NCBI GenBank assembly: GCA_964623515.1
Contig: CAZURV010000021.1
Coordinates: 1-30,237 of the forward strand
Length of the DNA: 30,237 nucleotides
Source of the DNA: RUG714 sp964623515
GTDB taxonomy: Bacteria; Bacillota; Clostridia; Oscillospirales; Acutalibacteraceae
Direction: 5' to 3'
Positions 17,415-24,980 of this stretch are shown piece by piece. Each line of letters begins with the position of its first letter. The first letter of the stretch is position 1. The notes beneath the pieces are model-generated. The model was not told the origin of the DNA. It saw nothing but the letters and a program-made list of their open reading frames with translations, and ran no database searches. A program made the translations under genes and the position numbers.

Positions 17415-17436
17415 CAGGTTAGCAACAGCTAACCTG
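17415..17436. promoter_or_regulatory. Inverted repeat / operator before the ATPase-FtsX operon
   Basis: Perfect inverted repeat CAGGTTAGC-AACA-GCTAACCTG. Its core is GTTAG-N6-CTAAC, the same motif found over the promoters at 17498-17526 and 21275-21303. It lies in the leader, just upstream of the start codon. Confidence 0.7.
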
Positions 17437-17497
17437 ATGTGTAAAAAATATCGGCGTAGTGCCGTAATGTGAATGTTTTAAATAATCATCCGTATAT

Positions 17498-17526
17498 AAG
17501 TTAGCATAGACTAACTGTTTTGTCAA
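17498..17526 (-). promoter_or_regulatory. Promoter of ATPase-FtsX operon with built-in operator
   Basis: Minus strand TTGACA (17526-17521), 17 bases, TAACTT (17503-17498), with TG at the extended -10 position. The inverted repeat GTTAG-N6-CTAAC (17515-17500) begins 5 bases after the -35 box and runs into the -10 box, so a bound repressor would block RNA polymerase. Confidence 0.7.
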
Positions 17527-17536
17527 GTCAAAATTT

Positions 17537-17558
17537 AAAAAAGCAGGAATATTCCTGC
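17537..17558 (-). terminator. Intrinsic terminator after the TetR-ABC-ABC genes
   Basis: Palindrome GCAGGAATATTCCTGC (17558-17543 on the minus strand) followed by six T. It lies 14 bases past the stop of the second ABC half-transporter and separates it from the ATPase-FtsX operon. Confidence 0.85.
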
Positions 17559-17572
17559 CTCTTAATAACGGC

Positions 17573-19306
17573 TTATGCAATTGTCCAGTTCTGCGACTGT
17601 GTCTGCAAATCGACCATATGCTTAAAAATACCATTTTTATTGAGCAAACTCTGCGGTGTGCCTTCCTCTGCAACATAACCGTCTTTAAGCACAACGATTT
17701 TATCAGCACCCGCGACCGTCCTCATCCTGTGCGCAATAATTAAAACAGTCTTATCCTGAATAAGTCTTGAAAGTGCAGTCTGAATAAGCGTTTCATTTTC
17801 AACATCAAGTGAAGCTGTAGCCTCATCAAGCAGTATGATAGGTGCATTTTTCAGGAACGCTCTTGCGATTGATATTCTCTGCCTTTCGCCACCTGAAAGC
17901 TCGCAACCGTTTTCACCGATATCGGTATTATATCCGTTTGGTAATTTCAAAGCAAACTCATCAACATTTGCAAGCTTTGCCGCAGCCAATACTTCTTCAT
18001 CCGTTGCGCCCTTTCTGCCGAGACGGATATTTTCCATAATCGTATTGTTAAACAGCGTTACATCCTGAAAGACGATGGAGTAAAGTGACAGCAGAGTTTC
18101 GGGATCAATTTTTGAGATATCCATACCGCCGACCGTGATTTTGCCCTGATTGATATCCCAAAATCGTGAAGCAAGTCTTGAAACAGTAGTCTTGCCGCCG
18201 CCGCTCGGTCCTACCAAAGCAGTAACCTCGCCTTGCCTTGCCGTAAATGATACATCCTTTAAAACAGTTTCTCCGCTGTTATATGAAAAACCAACGCCCT
18301 CGAAAGTAATGTCGTAACCGATATTTGAAAGCTCACTTTCGCCCTCTTGGACAGAGTGAAAAAGAATTTCATTCATTCTTTGTGTATTTGTTTTTGCACT
18401 TATAACTGCTGCAAGATTTTGCAAAGCGGTATTGAGCGGATCATAGATTCTTGACACAACGAGCAAAAACATAAAGAAGGTTAAAATATTGATACTGCCC
18501 TTTATTAAAAGTGCAGAGCCTGCAAGCGCAACTGTTGCAATACCCAATTTAAGAATCAATGATGCCGAAACAACAAATACCGCAAGACCAAATTCATTTT
18601 TAACTGCTCTTGTTTCAACTGACTTGATTTTTTTGTTAAGTCCCTCAAGGTATGTGTTTTCTGCATTGTTTGCCTTTAGATCTTTTGAGGCTTCAATACA
18701 TTCCTGAATCCCATCGGCACAAGTCATTTTGGCCGTCATTGATTTTTCACTGAGCTTTTCCTGTATTTTAGCTGAAAAGAAAACAATAGAAAAAGCAACG
18801 GGAAGAACCCACAGCGCAGCTAATGCCATTCTCCAGTCAAAGAAAAACAAACTGATTGCTATAAGTGTTGTGGAAATTATAGAGCCAATAAGCTCAGGAA
18901 TATAGTGAGAGCCGGCAGTTTCAAGAGTTGCACAGTCATCCATTATGGTGCTTGTTAAGTCAGCCAAATCTTTTTTGCCGAAAAAGGAAAGCGGAATTTT
19001 ACGCATTTTTTCTGCAAGTGTAATTCTGCGTACTCCCGATTCGACGTATGTTGAAAGATATGTTGCATTATATTGAAAATATGTAGTAAGTATTATTAAT
19101 ACAATGCAAACAATACATCCGATTATATAAAAAGCAGCTCTTCCGCCATGAATTTCGCCCTGCATTAAATCTCCCGTGAGATAGTACAGTAAGCCTACCG
19201 GGAACATAAATGAAAGATTTTGAAAAACACAGGCAATAATACCCTTGATCATATCCTCAGCACCTTGCTCGGATAACGCATATTTTCTCTGTAATTTTTT
19301 AACCAT
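17573..19306 (-). CDS. ABC half-transporter, YbtQ/IrtB-like partner
   Basis: 577 residues from the ATG at 19306. A longer frame to 19372 lies inside the upstream gene; GGAG occurs 10 bases before the chosen ATG. It has six membrane helices, then an ATPase with GPSGGGKTT, signature LSGGERQRISIARAF, Walker B IILLDEATASLD and H-loop IAHRMRT, all intact. One base separates it from the preceding ABC gene, so the two form a heterodimer. The partner's ATAFADPDNE motif is one I recall from the YbtPQ/IrtAB group, which includes siderophore importers with exporter fold. In Clostridia such TetR-linked pairs have no proven substrate. Confidence 0.85.
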   Translation of the reverse strand: MVKKLQRKYALSEQGAEDMIKGIIACVFQNLSFMFPVGLLYYLTGDLMQGEIHGGRAAFYIIGCIVCIVLIILTTYFQYNATYLSTYVESGVRRITLAEKMRKIPLSFFGKKDLADLTSTIMDDCATLETAGSHYIPELIGSIISTTLIAISLFFFDWRMALAALWVLPVAFSIVFFSAKIQEKLSEKSMTAKMTCADGIQECIEASKDLKANNAENTYLEGLNKKIKSVETRAVKNEFGLAVFVVSASLILKLGIATVALAGSALLIKGSINILTFFMFLLVVSRIYDPLNTALQNLAAVISAKTNTQRMNEILFHSVQEGESELSNIGYDITFEGVGFSYNSGETVLKDVSFTARQGEVTALVGPSGGGKTTVSRLASRFWDINQGKITVGGMDISKIDPETLLSLYSIVFQDVTLFNNTIMENIRLGRKGATDEEVLAAAKLANVDEFALKLPNGYNTDIGENGCELSGGERQRISIARAFLKNAPIILLDEATASLDVENETLIQTALSRLIQDKTVLIIAHRMRTVAGADKIVVLKDGYVAEEGTPQSLLNKNGIFKHMVDLQTQSQNWTIA

Positions 19307-19307
19307 A

Positions 19308-21080
19308 CTATTCACTCTCCTTCGCAACCTTCCACTGAACAGAAGTATTATATTCATTCCACATTTTTGCAAACAGTTTGTTTTCGGCTATAAGCTCATT
19401 ACAGCTTCCGCTTTCAAAAATATGTCCGTTTTCAAGGACAAATATTTTATCTGCGTTAACAACGGTTGACAGTCTGTGTGCAATCATAATTACTGTTTTA
19501 CCCTTTGAAAGTTCATTGAATGCCTGCTGAACACGAATTTCGTTATCGGGGTCGGCAAATGCAGTTGCCTCGTCAAGAATTATTATAGGGGCATTTTTCA
19601 GTATAGCTCTTGCTATGGCAATTCTCTGCTGTTCGCCGCCTGAAAGATAAATGCCCTTTGTTCCGATAACCGTGTTCATTCCGTTTGGCATTTTTTCAAT
19701 AATATCCATACATTGTGCCGATTTCAGTGCCTGCATAACCTCTGTATTGGTTGCATCAGGTCTGCCGAGCCGCACGTTCTCAAGGATAGAAGCCTTTATC
19801 AATCTGCTGTTCTGGAATACAAAGGAAACGGTATTCATCAGTTCACTTTTAGGAATATCCTTAACATCAACACCGCCTATTAACACTCTGCCGTTTTGCG
19901 GGTCAAAAAATCTTGAAACAATATTGGCCAGTGTGCTTTTGCCTCCGCCTGAAGGTCCGACAAAAGCAACGGTCTCCCCCGATATTATATCGACATTGAT
20001 ATTAGCAAGCGCCATCTTTTTACCGTCATAGCTGTAGCTTACATTTTCTATTTTTACAGATGAATCCTTCGGATGCTTTGGATTGACGGTTTCCGACAAA
20101 AGTTGCACAGTAAGAATACTGTCAATGCGTTTTATTGCATCATCAACAATCATTTCGTTTTCACTCTGATACATAATTTTTGTAAGCGTGACAGAAATAA
20201 TCGGAGTTATGATGATGTAAAATAAAAGATTGAGCAGAAACTCATGGCTTACACCGTTTTTTGTAAACAGAATGCCTGCGGCAATTAAAAATGCAAATAC
20301 TCCGTTAACCGCAGCCGTGTAAAATACCATCGGCATGCGAAGCTGTTTTGTATATGCGATTACCCATTTCTGATATCTGTCGATAGAACTTTTGAATTTT
20401 TTAAAAGAGAATACTGTCTGACCGAAAGTCTTTACCACAGGAATACCACGGACATATTCAACGGCTTCATTTGACATATCATCCAGGGCATTTTGGTATT
20501 CAAGCATTTTTTGTTTCATCCCTGCGCCTGTCATCGTCATCATAATTACAAATGCCAAAACGACGGGGATCAAGCTGAGCAAGCCTAATCTCCAGTCAAA
20601 AGCAATAAGCAAAACCAACATCCCTATAGGTGTTGCAATTGCTCCTGCCTTATCGGGCAGCTGATGAGCAAGATAGGCTTCGGTTGCCGCACTTGACTCG
20701 TTTACAATTTTCCGCAGTTTGCCGCTGCCAAAGCTTTCAGCAAAGCCGAGCGGCAATTTGACAATATGCTCCATTGTTTCAATGCGGATATTTGAAGCAA
20801 CTCTGAATGCTGAAAGATGGGAACACATCAACCCTGCAATATAAATCAATACAGATAAAACGGAGAACAAAACTGCCATCCAGCCATTGTGTGTCAAATT
20901 TTCTGCTTTACTGAAATTCGGTGCAACTTCAAGTACCTCTTTGATGATTTCCCATATATACCGGAAAGGTAAGAGCGCAAGCAACGCACTCGCTGCTGAT
21001 AAAATCCAAGACGCATATGTAAAATACCGATACCCTCCGGCATAATGCATAAGCCTTGAAAAATCAGATTGTTTTTTCAC
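19308..21080 (-). CDS. ABC half-transporter, YbtP/IrtA-like subunit
   Basis: 590 residues; six membrane helices in 1-310. Walker A GPSGGGKST (375-383), Q-loop VFQNSRL, signature YLSGGEQQRIAIARA near 479, Walker B IIILDEATAFADPDNE near 500, H-loop IAHRLST. The ADP in place of the usual SLD at the D-loop marks this subfamily. All ATP-site residues are present, so both sites of the pair look functional. It starts with ATG 21080 preceded by AGGA. Its 5' leader holds repeat copy E, and a GTTAG-N6-CTAAC promoter lies beyond that repeat, so it may be expressed apart from tetR. Confidence 0.85.
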   Translation of the reverse strand: MKKQSDFSRLMHYAGGYRYFTYASWILSAASALLALLPFRYIWEIIKEVLEVAPNFSKAENLTHNGWMAVLFSVLSVLIYIAGLMCSHLSAFRVASNIRIETMEHIVKLPLGFAESFGSGKLRKIVNESSAATEAYLAHQLPDKAGAIATPIGMLVLLIAFDWRLGLLSLIPVVLAFVIMMTMTGAGMKQKMLEYQNALDDMSNEAVEYVRGIPVVKTFGQTVFSFKKFKSSIDRYQKWVIAYTKQLRMPMVFYTAAVNGVFAFLIAAGILFTKNGVSHEFLLNLLFYIIITPIISVTLTKIMYQSENEMIVDDAIKRIDSILTVQLLSETVNPKHPKDSSVKIENVSYSYDGKKMALANINVDIISGETVAFVGPSGGGKSTLANIVSRFFDPQNGRVLIGGVDVKDIPKSELMNTVSFVFQNSRLIKASILENVRLGRPDATNTEVMQALKSAQCMDIIEKMPNGMNTVIGTKGIYLSGGEQQRIAIARAILKNAPIIILDEATAFADPDNEIRVQQAFNELSKGKTVIMIAHRLSTVVNADKIFVLENGHIFESGSCNELIAENKLFAKMWNEYNTSVQWKVAKESE

Positions 21081-21097
21081 ATCTTTTCCTCCTTATT

Positions 21098-21272
21098 TTT
21101 AAATCGGAGCAGTGCTCCATCAAGCCCGCTTGAAACGGGGCTTGCGAACGATTGCAACCTGCGCAGGGAGCGTTCGCTCCTCAGGGTTTCAGCGAGAGAT
21201 TATCACTCCCGCTGAAATTCTGAAACGGACCCTGCCGCCTAAGAGGCGGGGCATCGTCGAACAGGTTATATA
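21098..21272 (+). repeat. Structured intergenic repeat, copy E
   Basis: Full-length, from TTTAAATCGGAGCAG to GTTATATA. It shows the stems GGAGCA-G-TGCTCC, CAAGCCC/GGGCTTG, GGAGC/GCTCC, TTTCAGCGAGAG/CTCCCGCTGAAA (one mismatch) and CCGCCT-AAG-AGGCGG. It lies between the predicted promoter at 21275-21303 and the ABC gene start at 21080, so it would be transcribed (as antisense of the consensus strand) in that leader. Confidence 0.88.
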
Positions 21273-21274
21273 GT

Positions 21275-21303
21275 AGGTTAGTTTTCACTAACTTAAATAT
21301 CAA
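21275..21303 (-). promoter_or_regulatory. Probable internal promoter with operator for the ABC pair
   Basis: Minus strand TTGATA (21303-21298), 17 bases, TAACCT (21280-21275). A GTTAG-N6-CTAAC inverted repeat (21292-21277) begins 5 bases after the -35 box, exactly the geometry of the promoter at 17498-17526. A weak terminator-like hairpin (GGGG-N6-CCCC then TTAATTTTT) overlaps the tetR stop just upstream. Confidence 0.6.
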
Positions 21304-21314
21304 AAATTAAGGGG

Positions 21315-21932
21315 TTATTGCCCCATAATCTTGTACCAGCCGGCTGTGTGAAATTCACACAGCTGAGATATAAATACCTTCGCCCGCTCTTTCGGCATAT
21401 TGTGATGCAGAACCTCAAATATCCCGTTAAACATTCCGCTTACTATCATATGAGCAAGATCGGTGTCAATCTGCTTGACCTCTTTGCCAAGCTTTTTTAG
21501 AACTTCCATGTATTTGAATGTGTATTCAACCTCAACATCAATCATACGGTCAACAAAATTTTCATATGATGTTCCGTCATTACAGCAAATAAGAATTTTC
21601 ACATCATCAAAATGCTCATACATATAATCAATCAGCCAATCAAGACATGCCGACGACTCAACGTTCATATGTTCAGGCTGCTGTTCATACGGCAATTCGG
21701 CAAAATCGAGCTGAGCTTTCATAAACCTGCCCATTATTGCCGCAGCGTGCGGTTCAACAATAGATGAAAACAGAGCCTCTTTACTTGAATAATAGCCATA
21801 AAAAGCACCTGTGGTAACCCCTGCTTCTTTAACAATATTTCTCAGTGATGCGGATTTAAAGCCTTTTTCCAAAAATTCCTTTTTCCCTGCATCCATAATA
21901 TTCTGCAAAGTAACTGCATCTTCATTGCTCAT
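21315..21932 (-). CDS. TetR/AcrR-family transcriptional regulator
   Basis: 205 residues from the ATG at 21932. This start has GAGG 6 bases upstream; the earlier ATG at 21944 has no ribosome site and lies in the operator palindrome. The N-terminal helix-turn-helix is typical (FLEKGFKSASLRNIVKEAGV followed by TTGAFYGYYSSKEALF), then a helical ligand-binding domain ending WYKIMGQ. It probably represses its own gene through the palindrome at 21944-21977, and perhaps the ABC genes downstream. The inducer is unknown, probably a substrate of the adjacent transporters. Confidence 0.88.
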   Translation of the reverse strand: MSNEDAVTLQNIMDAGKKEFLEKGFKSASLRNIVKEAGVTTGAFYGYYSSKEALFSSIVEPHAAAIMGRFMKAQLDFAELPYEQQPEHMNVESSACLDWLIDYMYEHFDDVKILICCNDGTSYENFVDRMIDVEVEYTFKYMEVLKKLGKEVKQIDTDLAHMIVSGMFNGIFEVLHHNMPKERAKVFISQLCEFHTAGWYKIMGQ

Positions 21933-21943
21933 AGCGTGCCTCA

Positions 21944-21977
21944 TAATGTAACGGTGTTATATAACACTGTTACATTA
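21944..21977. promoter_or_regulatory. TetR autoregulatory operator (34-base palindrome)
   Basis: Arms TAATGTAACGGTGTTAT and ATAACACTGTTACATTA match with a single mismatch. The site spans from the -10 box of the tetR promoter to the transcription start region, as expected for self-repression. Confidence 0.8.
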
Positions 21978-22000
21978 TCATAAAATGATAGCTTTGTCAA
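21972..22000 (-). promoter_or_regulatory. Promoter of tetR
   Basis: Minus strand TTGACA (22000-21995), 17 bases, TAATGT (21977-21972); the -10 box is part of the operator palindrome. Confidence 0.8.
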
Positions 22001-22239
22001 TAGAAAAAATTGAAAAAATATTTAAAAAGCGATAAGATTGAATATGCAATAAGATTGAATATGCAACGCAGCAAAGGGAAAGGTAGTCCACCTGAGGAAA
22101 CAGAAGGATATTGAAGCCCTCCGCTGATTTCAAAACGGAATCCGCCGCCTTAGAGTCCGAAATATTTTTACCGATGTTATGATAACGCACTCTATTATTT
22201 GAACTTTATAGAAAAAGGTATATTTATATGTTATAATTG
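22001..22239. other. Gene-free spacer with short tandem repeat and possible decayed repeat
   Basis: No gene. 22032-22065 is a perfect tandem duplication of the 17-mer ATAAGATTGAATATGCA. 22110-22170 has CCGCTGATTT then CAAAACGGAATCCGCCGCC, resembling the second half of the structured repeat family (CCGCTGAAATTCTGAAACGG, then ACTCTGCCGCC), so it may be a decayed copy. An extended -10 box, TGTTATAAT (22229-22237), points into repeat F. Confidence 0.45.
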
Positions 22240-22413
22240 AAATTAGAGCAGTGCTCCATCAAGCCCGCTTGAAATGGGGCTTGCGAACGATGCAACCTGC
22301 GCAGGGAGCGTTCGCTCCTCAGGGTTTCAGCGGGAGATTATCACTCCCGCTGAAATTCTGACACGGACTCTGCCGCCCAAGAGGCGGGGACATCGGCGAA
22401 CAAGTTATATATA
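22240..22413 (+). repeat. Structured intergenic repeat, copy F
   Basis: Full-length, from AATTAGAGCAGTGCTCC to AAGTTATATA, with a perfect 12-bp stem TTTCAGCGGGAG/CTCCCGCTGAAA. It stands between an extended -10 box and the response-regulator promoter, in the same direction as that gene. Confidence 0.87.
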
Positions 22414-22427
22414 TGCTGTAATAATGC

Positions 22428-22460
22428 TCTAAGTTTATTCTAAGTTTGCAGTTATATCAT
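22428..22460 (+). promoter_or_regulatory. Response-regulator box and promoter of the two-component operon
   Basis: TCTAAG-TTTAT-TCTAAG (11-base period) followed 10 bases later by TATCAT as -10 box. There is no -35 consensus; the direct repeat occupies its place, as at promoters activated by OmpR-type regulators. An identical arrangement is at 24619-24651. Confidence 0.65.
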
Positions 22461-22477
22461 AAAATCGAGGTGATAAT

Positions 22478-23152
22478 ATGAAGCTTTTATATGCTGAAGA
22501 TGAAAAGAGTATGTCTGAAGCCGTTACGGATATTCTGGAATACCATAATTACACAGTAGATACTGTTTATAACGGAACAGATGCACTGGACTATGCAAAA
22601 AATGAGCATTATGACGGTATAATCCTTGATATTATGATGCCGGGGCTTAACGGTATCGAAGTACTCCAGCAATTAAGAAAATTGGGCGACAAAACGCCGA
22701 TCCTCCTCCTGACTGCAAAATCGGAAATCGAAGATCGAATAGACGGTCTTGACGCAGGAGCCGATGATTATTTGCCGAAACCGTTTAATATGGGAGAACT
22801 GCTTGCCCGTGTAAGGGCGATGCTCAGGCGCAGAGAGGATTTTACACCCGATATTTTAACGGTCGGCAATATATCACTCAATATGCAAAGCTATGAATTA
22901 TCCGGAAACGGTCGTCATTTTATTTTACCGAAACTTGAATACCGGATGATGGAATTGTTGATGTTAAATCAAGGCATTTATCTTTCCACAGAAGATTTGC
23001 TTACTAAAATATGGGGATATGAAACAGACGCAGAAATCGGCATTGTATGGGTATATATTTCGTATCTTCGCAAACGGCTTGCTGCACTGAATGCAAATGT
23101 TGAAATCAGAGTTAAACGAAATATCGGATATACTCTGGAGGTATCTGAATGA
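22478..23152 (+). CDS. OmpR-family response regulator
   Basis: 224 residues. The receiver domain has the acidic pair Glu7-Asp8, phosphoacceptor Asp51, Thr79 and Lys101, all in place; a C-terminal winged helix (about 130-220, ending RVKRNIGYTLE) binds DNA. The ribosome site GAGGTG lies 5 bases before the ATG. It overlaps the kinase gene by 4 bases (ATGA). It is expected to bind tandem direct repeats such as those at 22428 and 24619, controlling itself and the FtsX/ATPase/beta-helix genes downstream. Confidence 0.93.
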   Translation: MKLLYAEDEKSMSEAVTDILEYHNYTVDTVYNGTDALDYAKNEHYDGIILDIMMPGLNGIEVLQQLRKLGDKTPILLLTAKSEIEDRIDGLDAGADDYLPKPFNMGELLARVRAMLRRREDFTPDILTVGNISLNMQSYELSGNGRHFILPKLEYRMMELLMLNQGIYLSTEDLLTKIWGYETDAEIGIVWVYISYLRKRLAALNANVEIRVKRNIGYTLEVSE

Positions 23153-24381
23153 TCAAAAAGCTTCAAAAAAAGTTTATTTTTTCCTCCATGCTGGCAATCA
23201 CGATTCTCTTGGTATTGTTGTTAGGCGCAATAAATATCGGAAATGCTTATACATCAAAGAATCAGAACGAACAGTTGATTAATTCTTTGTTAAACAATGA
23301 AACTATGAAGCAGTCTCCGCGCGACGAACAACGTCCGATAAAAATTTTTTCGACTCCTGTTATGGACGAAAACTCGGAAATGGCATCCGTATATTTCACC
23401 GTTCGCACGGACAGTTCAAACAATATAATGTCGGTTGATGTCAACCGTATCGCAAATATTTCTGAAAAAGACGCAGAAGAAATATTCCATAAAATCGTCA
23501 GTTCGGGCGCTTCCGAAGGAAAGATTCAGTCTTTTCGATATAAATCCTCTATAGACGAAAAGGATAACAGCAAAATATATTTATTCCTTGATACAACTCA
23601 GACCGGTAATGCTGTATTACGTGTTTTGTTGCTATCGTTACTTATCGGATTTTTCTGTTGGATTGCTATGCTCCTGTTAATCCTTCTGTTGTCAAAAAAA
23701 GCAATCCGCCCGGTTGCGGAAAATATTGAACGTCAAAAGCAATTTGTAACTGATGCAGGACATGAAATAAAAACGCCGCTGGCAATTATCCTTTCAAATA
23801 CGGAAGCTATGGAACTTTACAACGGAGAAAGTAAATGGAGCAAAAATATTAAAGAACAGGTTCATAGATTAAACGGACTGATGCAAAATTTGTTAACACT
23901 GGCCAAATCGGATGAAAGTAGCATGGATATTGCAAAAGAAACCGTTTCTTTAAGTGAGCTTACAGAAAATGTAACCGATATGTTTTATGAAAACGCAAAG
24001 CTGACAAACATATGCATCGAAAAAAATATTGCGCAGAATATTACTTGCAGCGTAAACAAAGAATTATTTTCCATGCTCATTTCCATTCTTATGGATAATG
24101 CCGTTAAGTATTCAAATCAAAACGGCAAAATTTCGGTGTTTCTGAATCAAAAAGAAAAACATATTCATCTTGAAATCAGCAACACATGTGATTATCTGCC
24201 GCAATGCCCTGCGGACAGGTTATTTGACAGATTTTACCGTGCAGACTCGGCAAGAACCCAAAAAAGCGGCGGTTACGGAATAGGCTTATCAGCAGCAAAA
24301 TCAATTGTCCATCTGCACAAAGGCACTATAAGCGCCAAATATAAAAATAATAACACAATTGTTTTTAAAGTAAAAATTTAA
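23149..24381 (+). CDS. Sensor histidine kinase (VanS/VncS-like)
   Basis: 410 residues: membrane helix near 10-32, an extracellular sensor of about 125 residues, a second helix near 157-182, then HisKA with His205 in TDAGHEIKTPL. The ATPase domain has the N box (MDNAVKYSNQ, Asn317), FDRFYRAD, and GGYGIGL (374-380). The usual DxGxG (G1) motif is not recognisable; the corresponding place reads ISNTCDYLPQ, something I recall in related VanS/VncS-like kinases. It phosphorylates the adjacent regulator in response to an unknown envelope signal. No HAMP domain is evident. Confidence 0.9.
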   Translation: MIKKLQKKFIFSSMLAITILLVLLLGAINIGNAYTSKNQNEQLINSLLNNETMKQSPRDEQRPIKIFSTPVMDENSEMASVYFTVRTDSSNNIMSVDVNRIANISEKDAEEIFHKIVSSGASEGKIQSFRYKSSIDEKDNSKIYLFLDTTQTGNAVLRVLLLSLLIGFFCWIAMLLLILLLSKKAIRPVAENIERQKQFVTDAGHEIKTPLAIILSNTEAMELYNGESKWSKNIKEQVHRLNGLMQNLLTLAKSDESSMDIAKETVSLSELTENVTDMFYENAKLTNICIEKNIAQNITCSVNKELFSMLISILMDNAVKYSNQNGKISVFLNQKEKHIHLEISNTCDYLPQCPADRLFDRFYRADSARTQKSGGYGIGLSAAKSIVHLHKGTISAKYKNNNTIVFKVKI

Positions 24382-24399
24382 TATATTTATATATATGAA

Positions 24400-24575
24400 T
24401 TTAAATCGGAGCAGTGCTCCATCAAGCCCGCTTGAAACGGGGCCTGCGAACGATTGCAACCTGTGCAGGGAGCGTTCGCTCCTCAGGGTTTCAGCGGGAG
24501 ATTGTCACTCCTACTGAAATTCTGAAACGGACTCTGCCGCCTAAGAGGCGGGGACATCGGCGAATAGGTTATATA
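24400..24575 (+). repeat. Structured intergenic repeat, copy G
   Basis: Full-length, from TTTAAATCGGAGCAG to GGTTATATA, starting 18 bases after the kinase stop. The stem TTTCAGCGGGAG/CTCCTACTGAAA has one G-T pair and one mismatch. It precedes the second response-regulator box. Confidence 0.87.
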
Positions 24576-24618
24576 CGTGCCGTTCGTTTTTGAAATTTTT
24601 CTGCATTCTTTTATGATT

Positions 24619-24651
24619 TCTAAGCTTTCTCTAAGGTTTGTCTCTTATATT
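24619..24651 (+). promoter_or_regulatory. Response-regulator box and promoter of the FtsX/ATPase genes
   Basis: TCTAAG-CTTTC-TCTAAG followed 10 bases later by TATATT, the same layout as at 22428-22460. The predicted start near 24658 gives a leader of about 320 nt to the permease ATG. Confidence 0.65.
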
Positions 24652-24980
24652 ACGGATAACAAATATAAGAACAGGAGTCGGCATATGTAATATTTCATCA
24701 TAAACAAAAGCATGAAATTTCTGTTGCGAATCTATATGATTTGTCCACGGATTCATGCGTCGAATCAGACTGATAAAAGCACAAGAAACGGAAAGTATAA
24801 AATTAAACGGCAGGCACCCGGCCAAAGTCCGCCGTGTTCAAAACAATTCGGCACAAAAAAAATATATCAAAGCTTTTTCGCTGCGCTTGCTTTTCTTTGA
24901 TATGTTTTCAATTTAAGAAACAAGCGTAAATAATTTGAAAGGCTATGATTCGATTTCAAGCTGAATCATACAAGGGAAAA
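24652..24980 (+). other. Long leader of the FtsX/ATPase operon
   Basis: No convincing gene: a 62-codon frame at 24712 lacks a ribosome site and any recognisable motif. The 3' part holds a hairpin ATATCAAAG/CTTTGATAT (24864-24872 with 24895-24903) followed by GTTTTC, a weak terminator that could attenuate the operon. Confidence 0.4.

Noticed and set aside
3168..24575. Dispersed repeats as a CRISPR array
   Set aside because: Copies are about 170 bp and lie kilobases apart around different genes; there are no regular spacers and no cas genes.
3168..24575. Repeats as insertion sequences or classical MITEs
   Set aside because: No transposase frame in any copy, and no terminal inverted repeats at the shared ends; target duplications are not obvious.
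24712..24900. 62-codon plus frame before the FtsX gene
   Set aside because: No ribosome site, no domain, and its end overlaps the leader hairpin.
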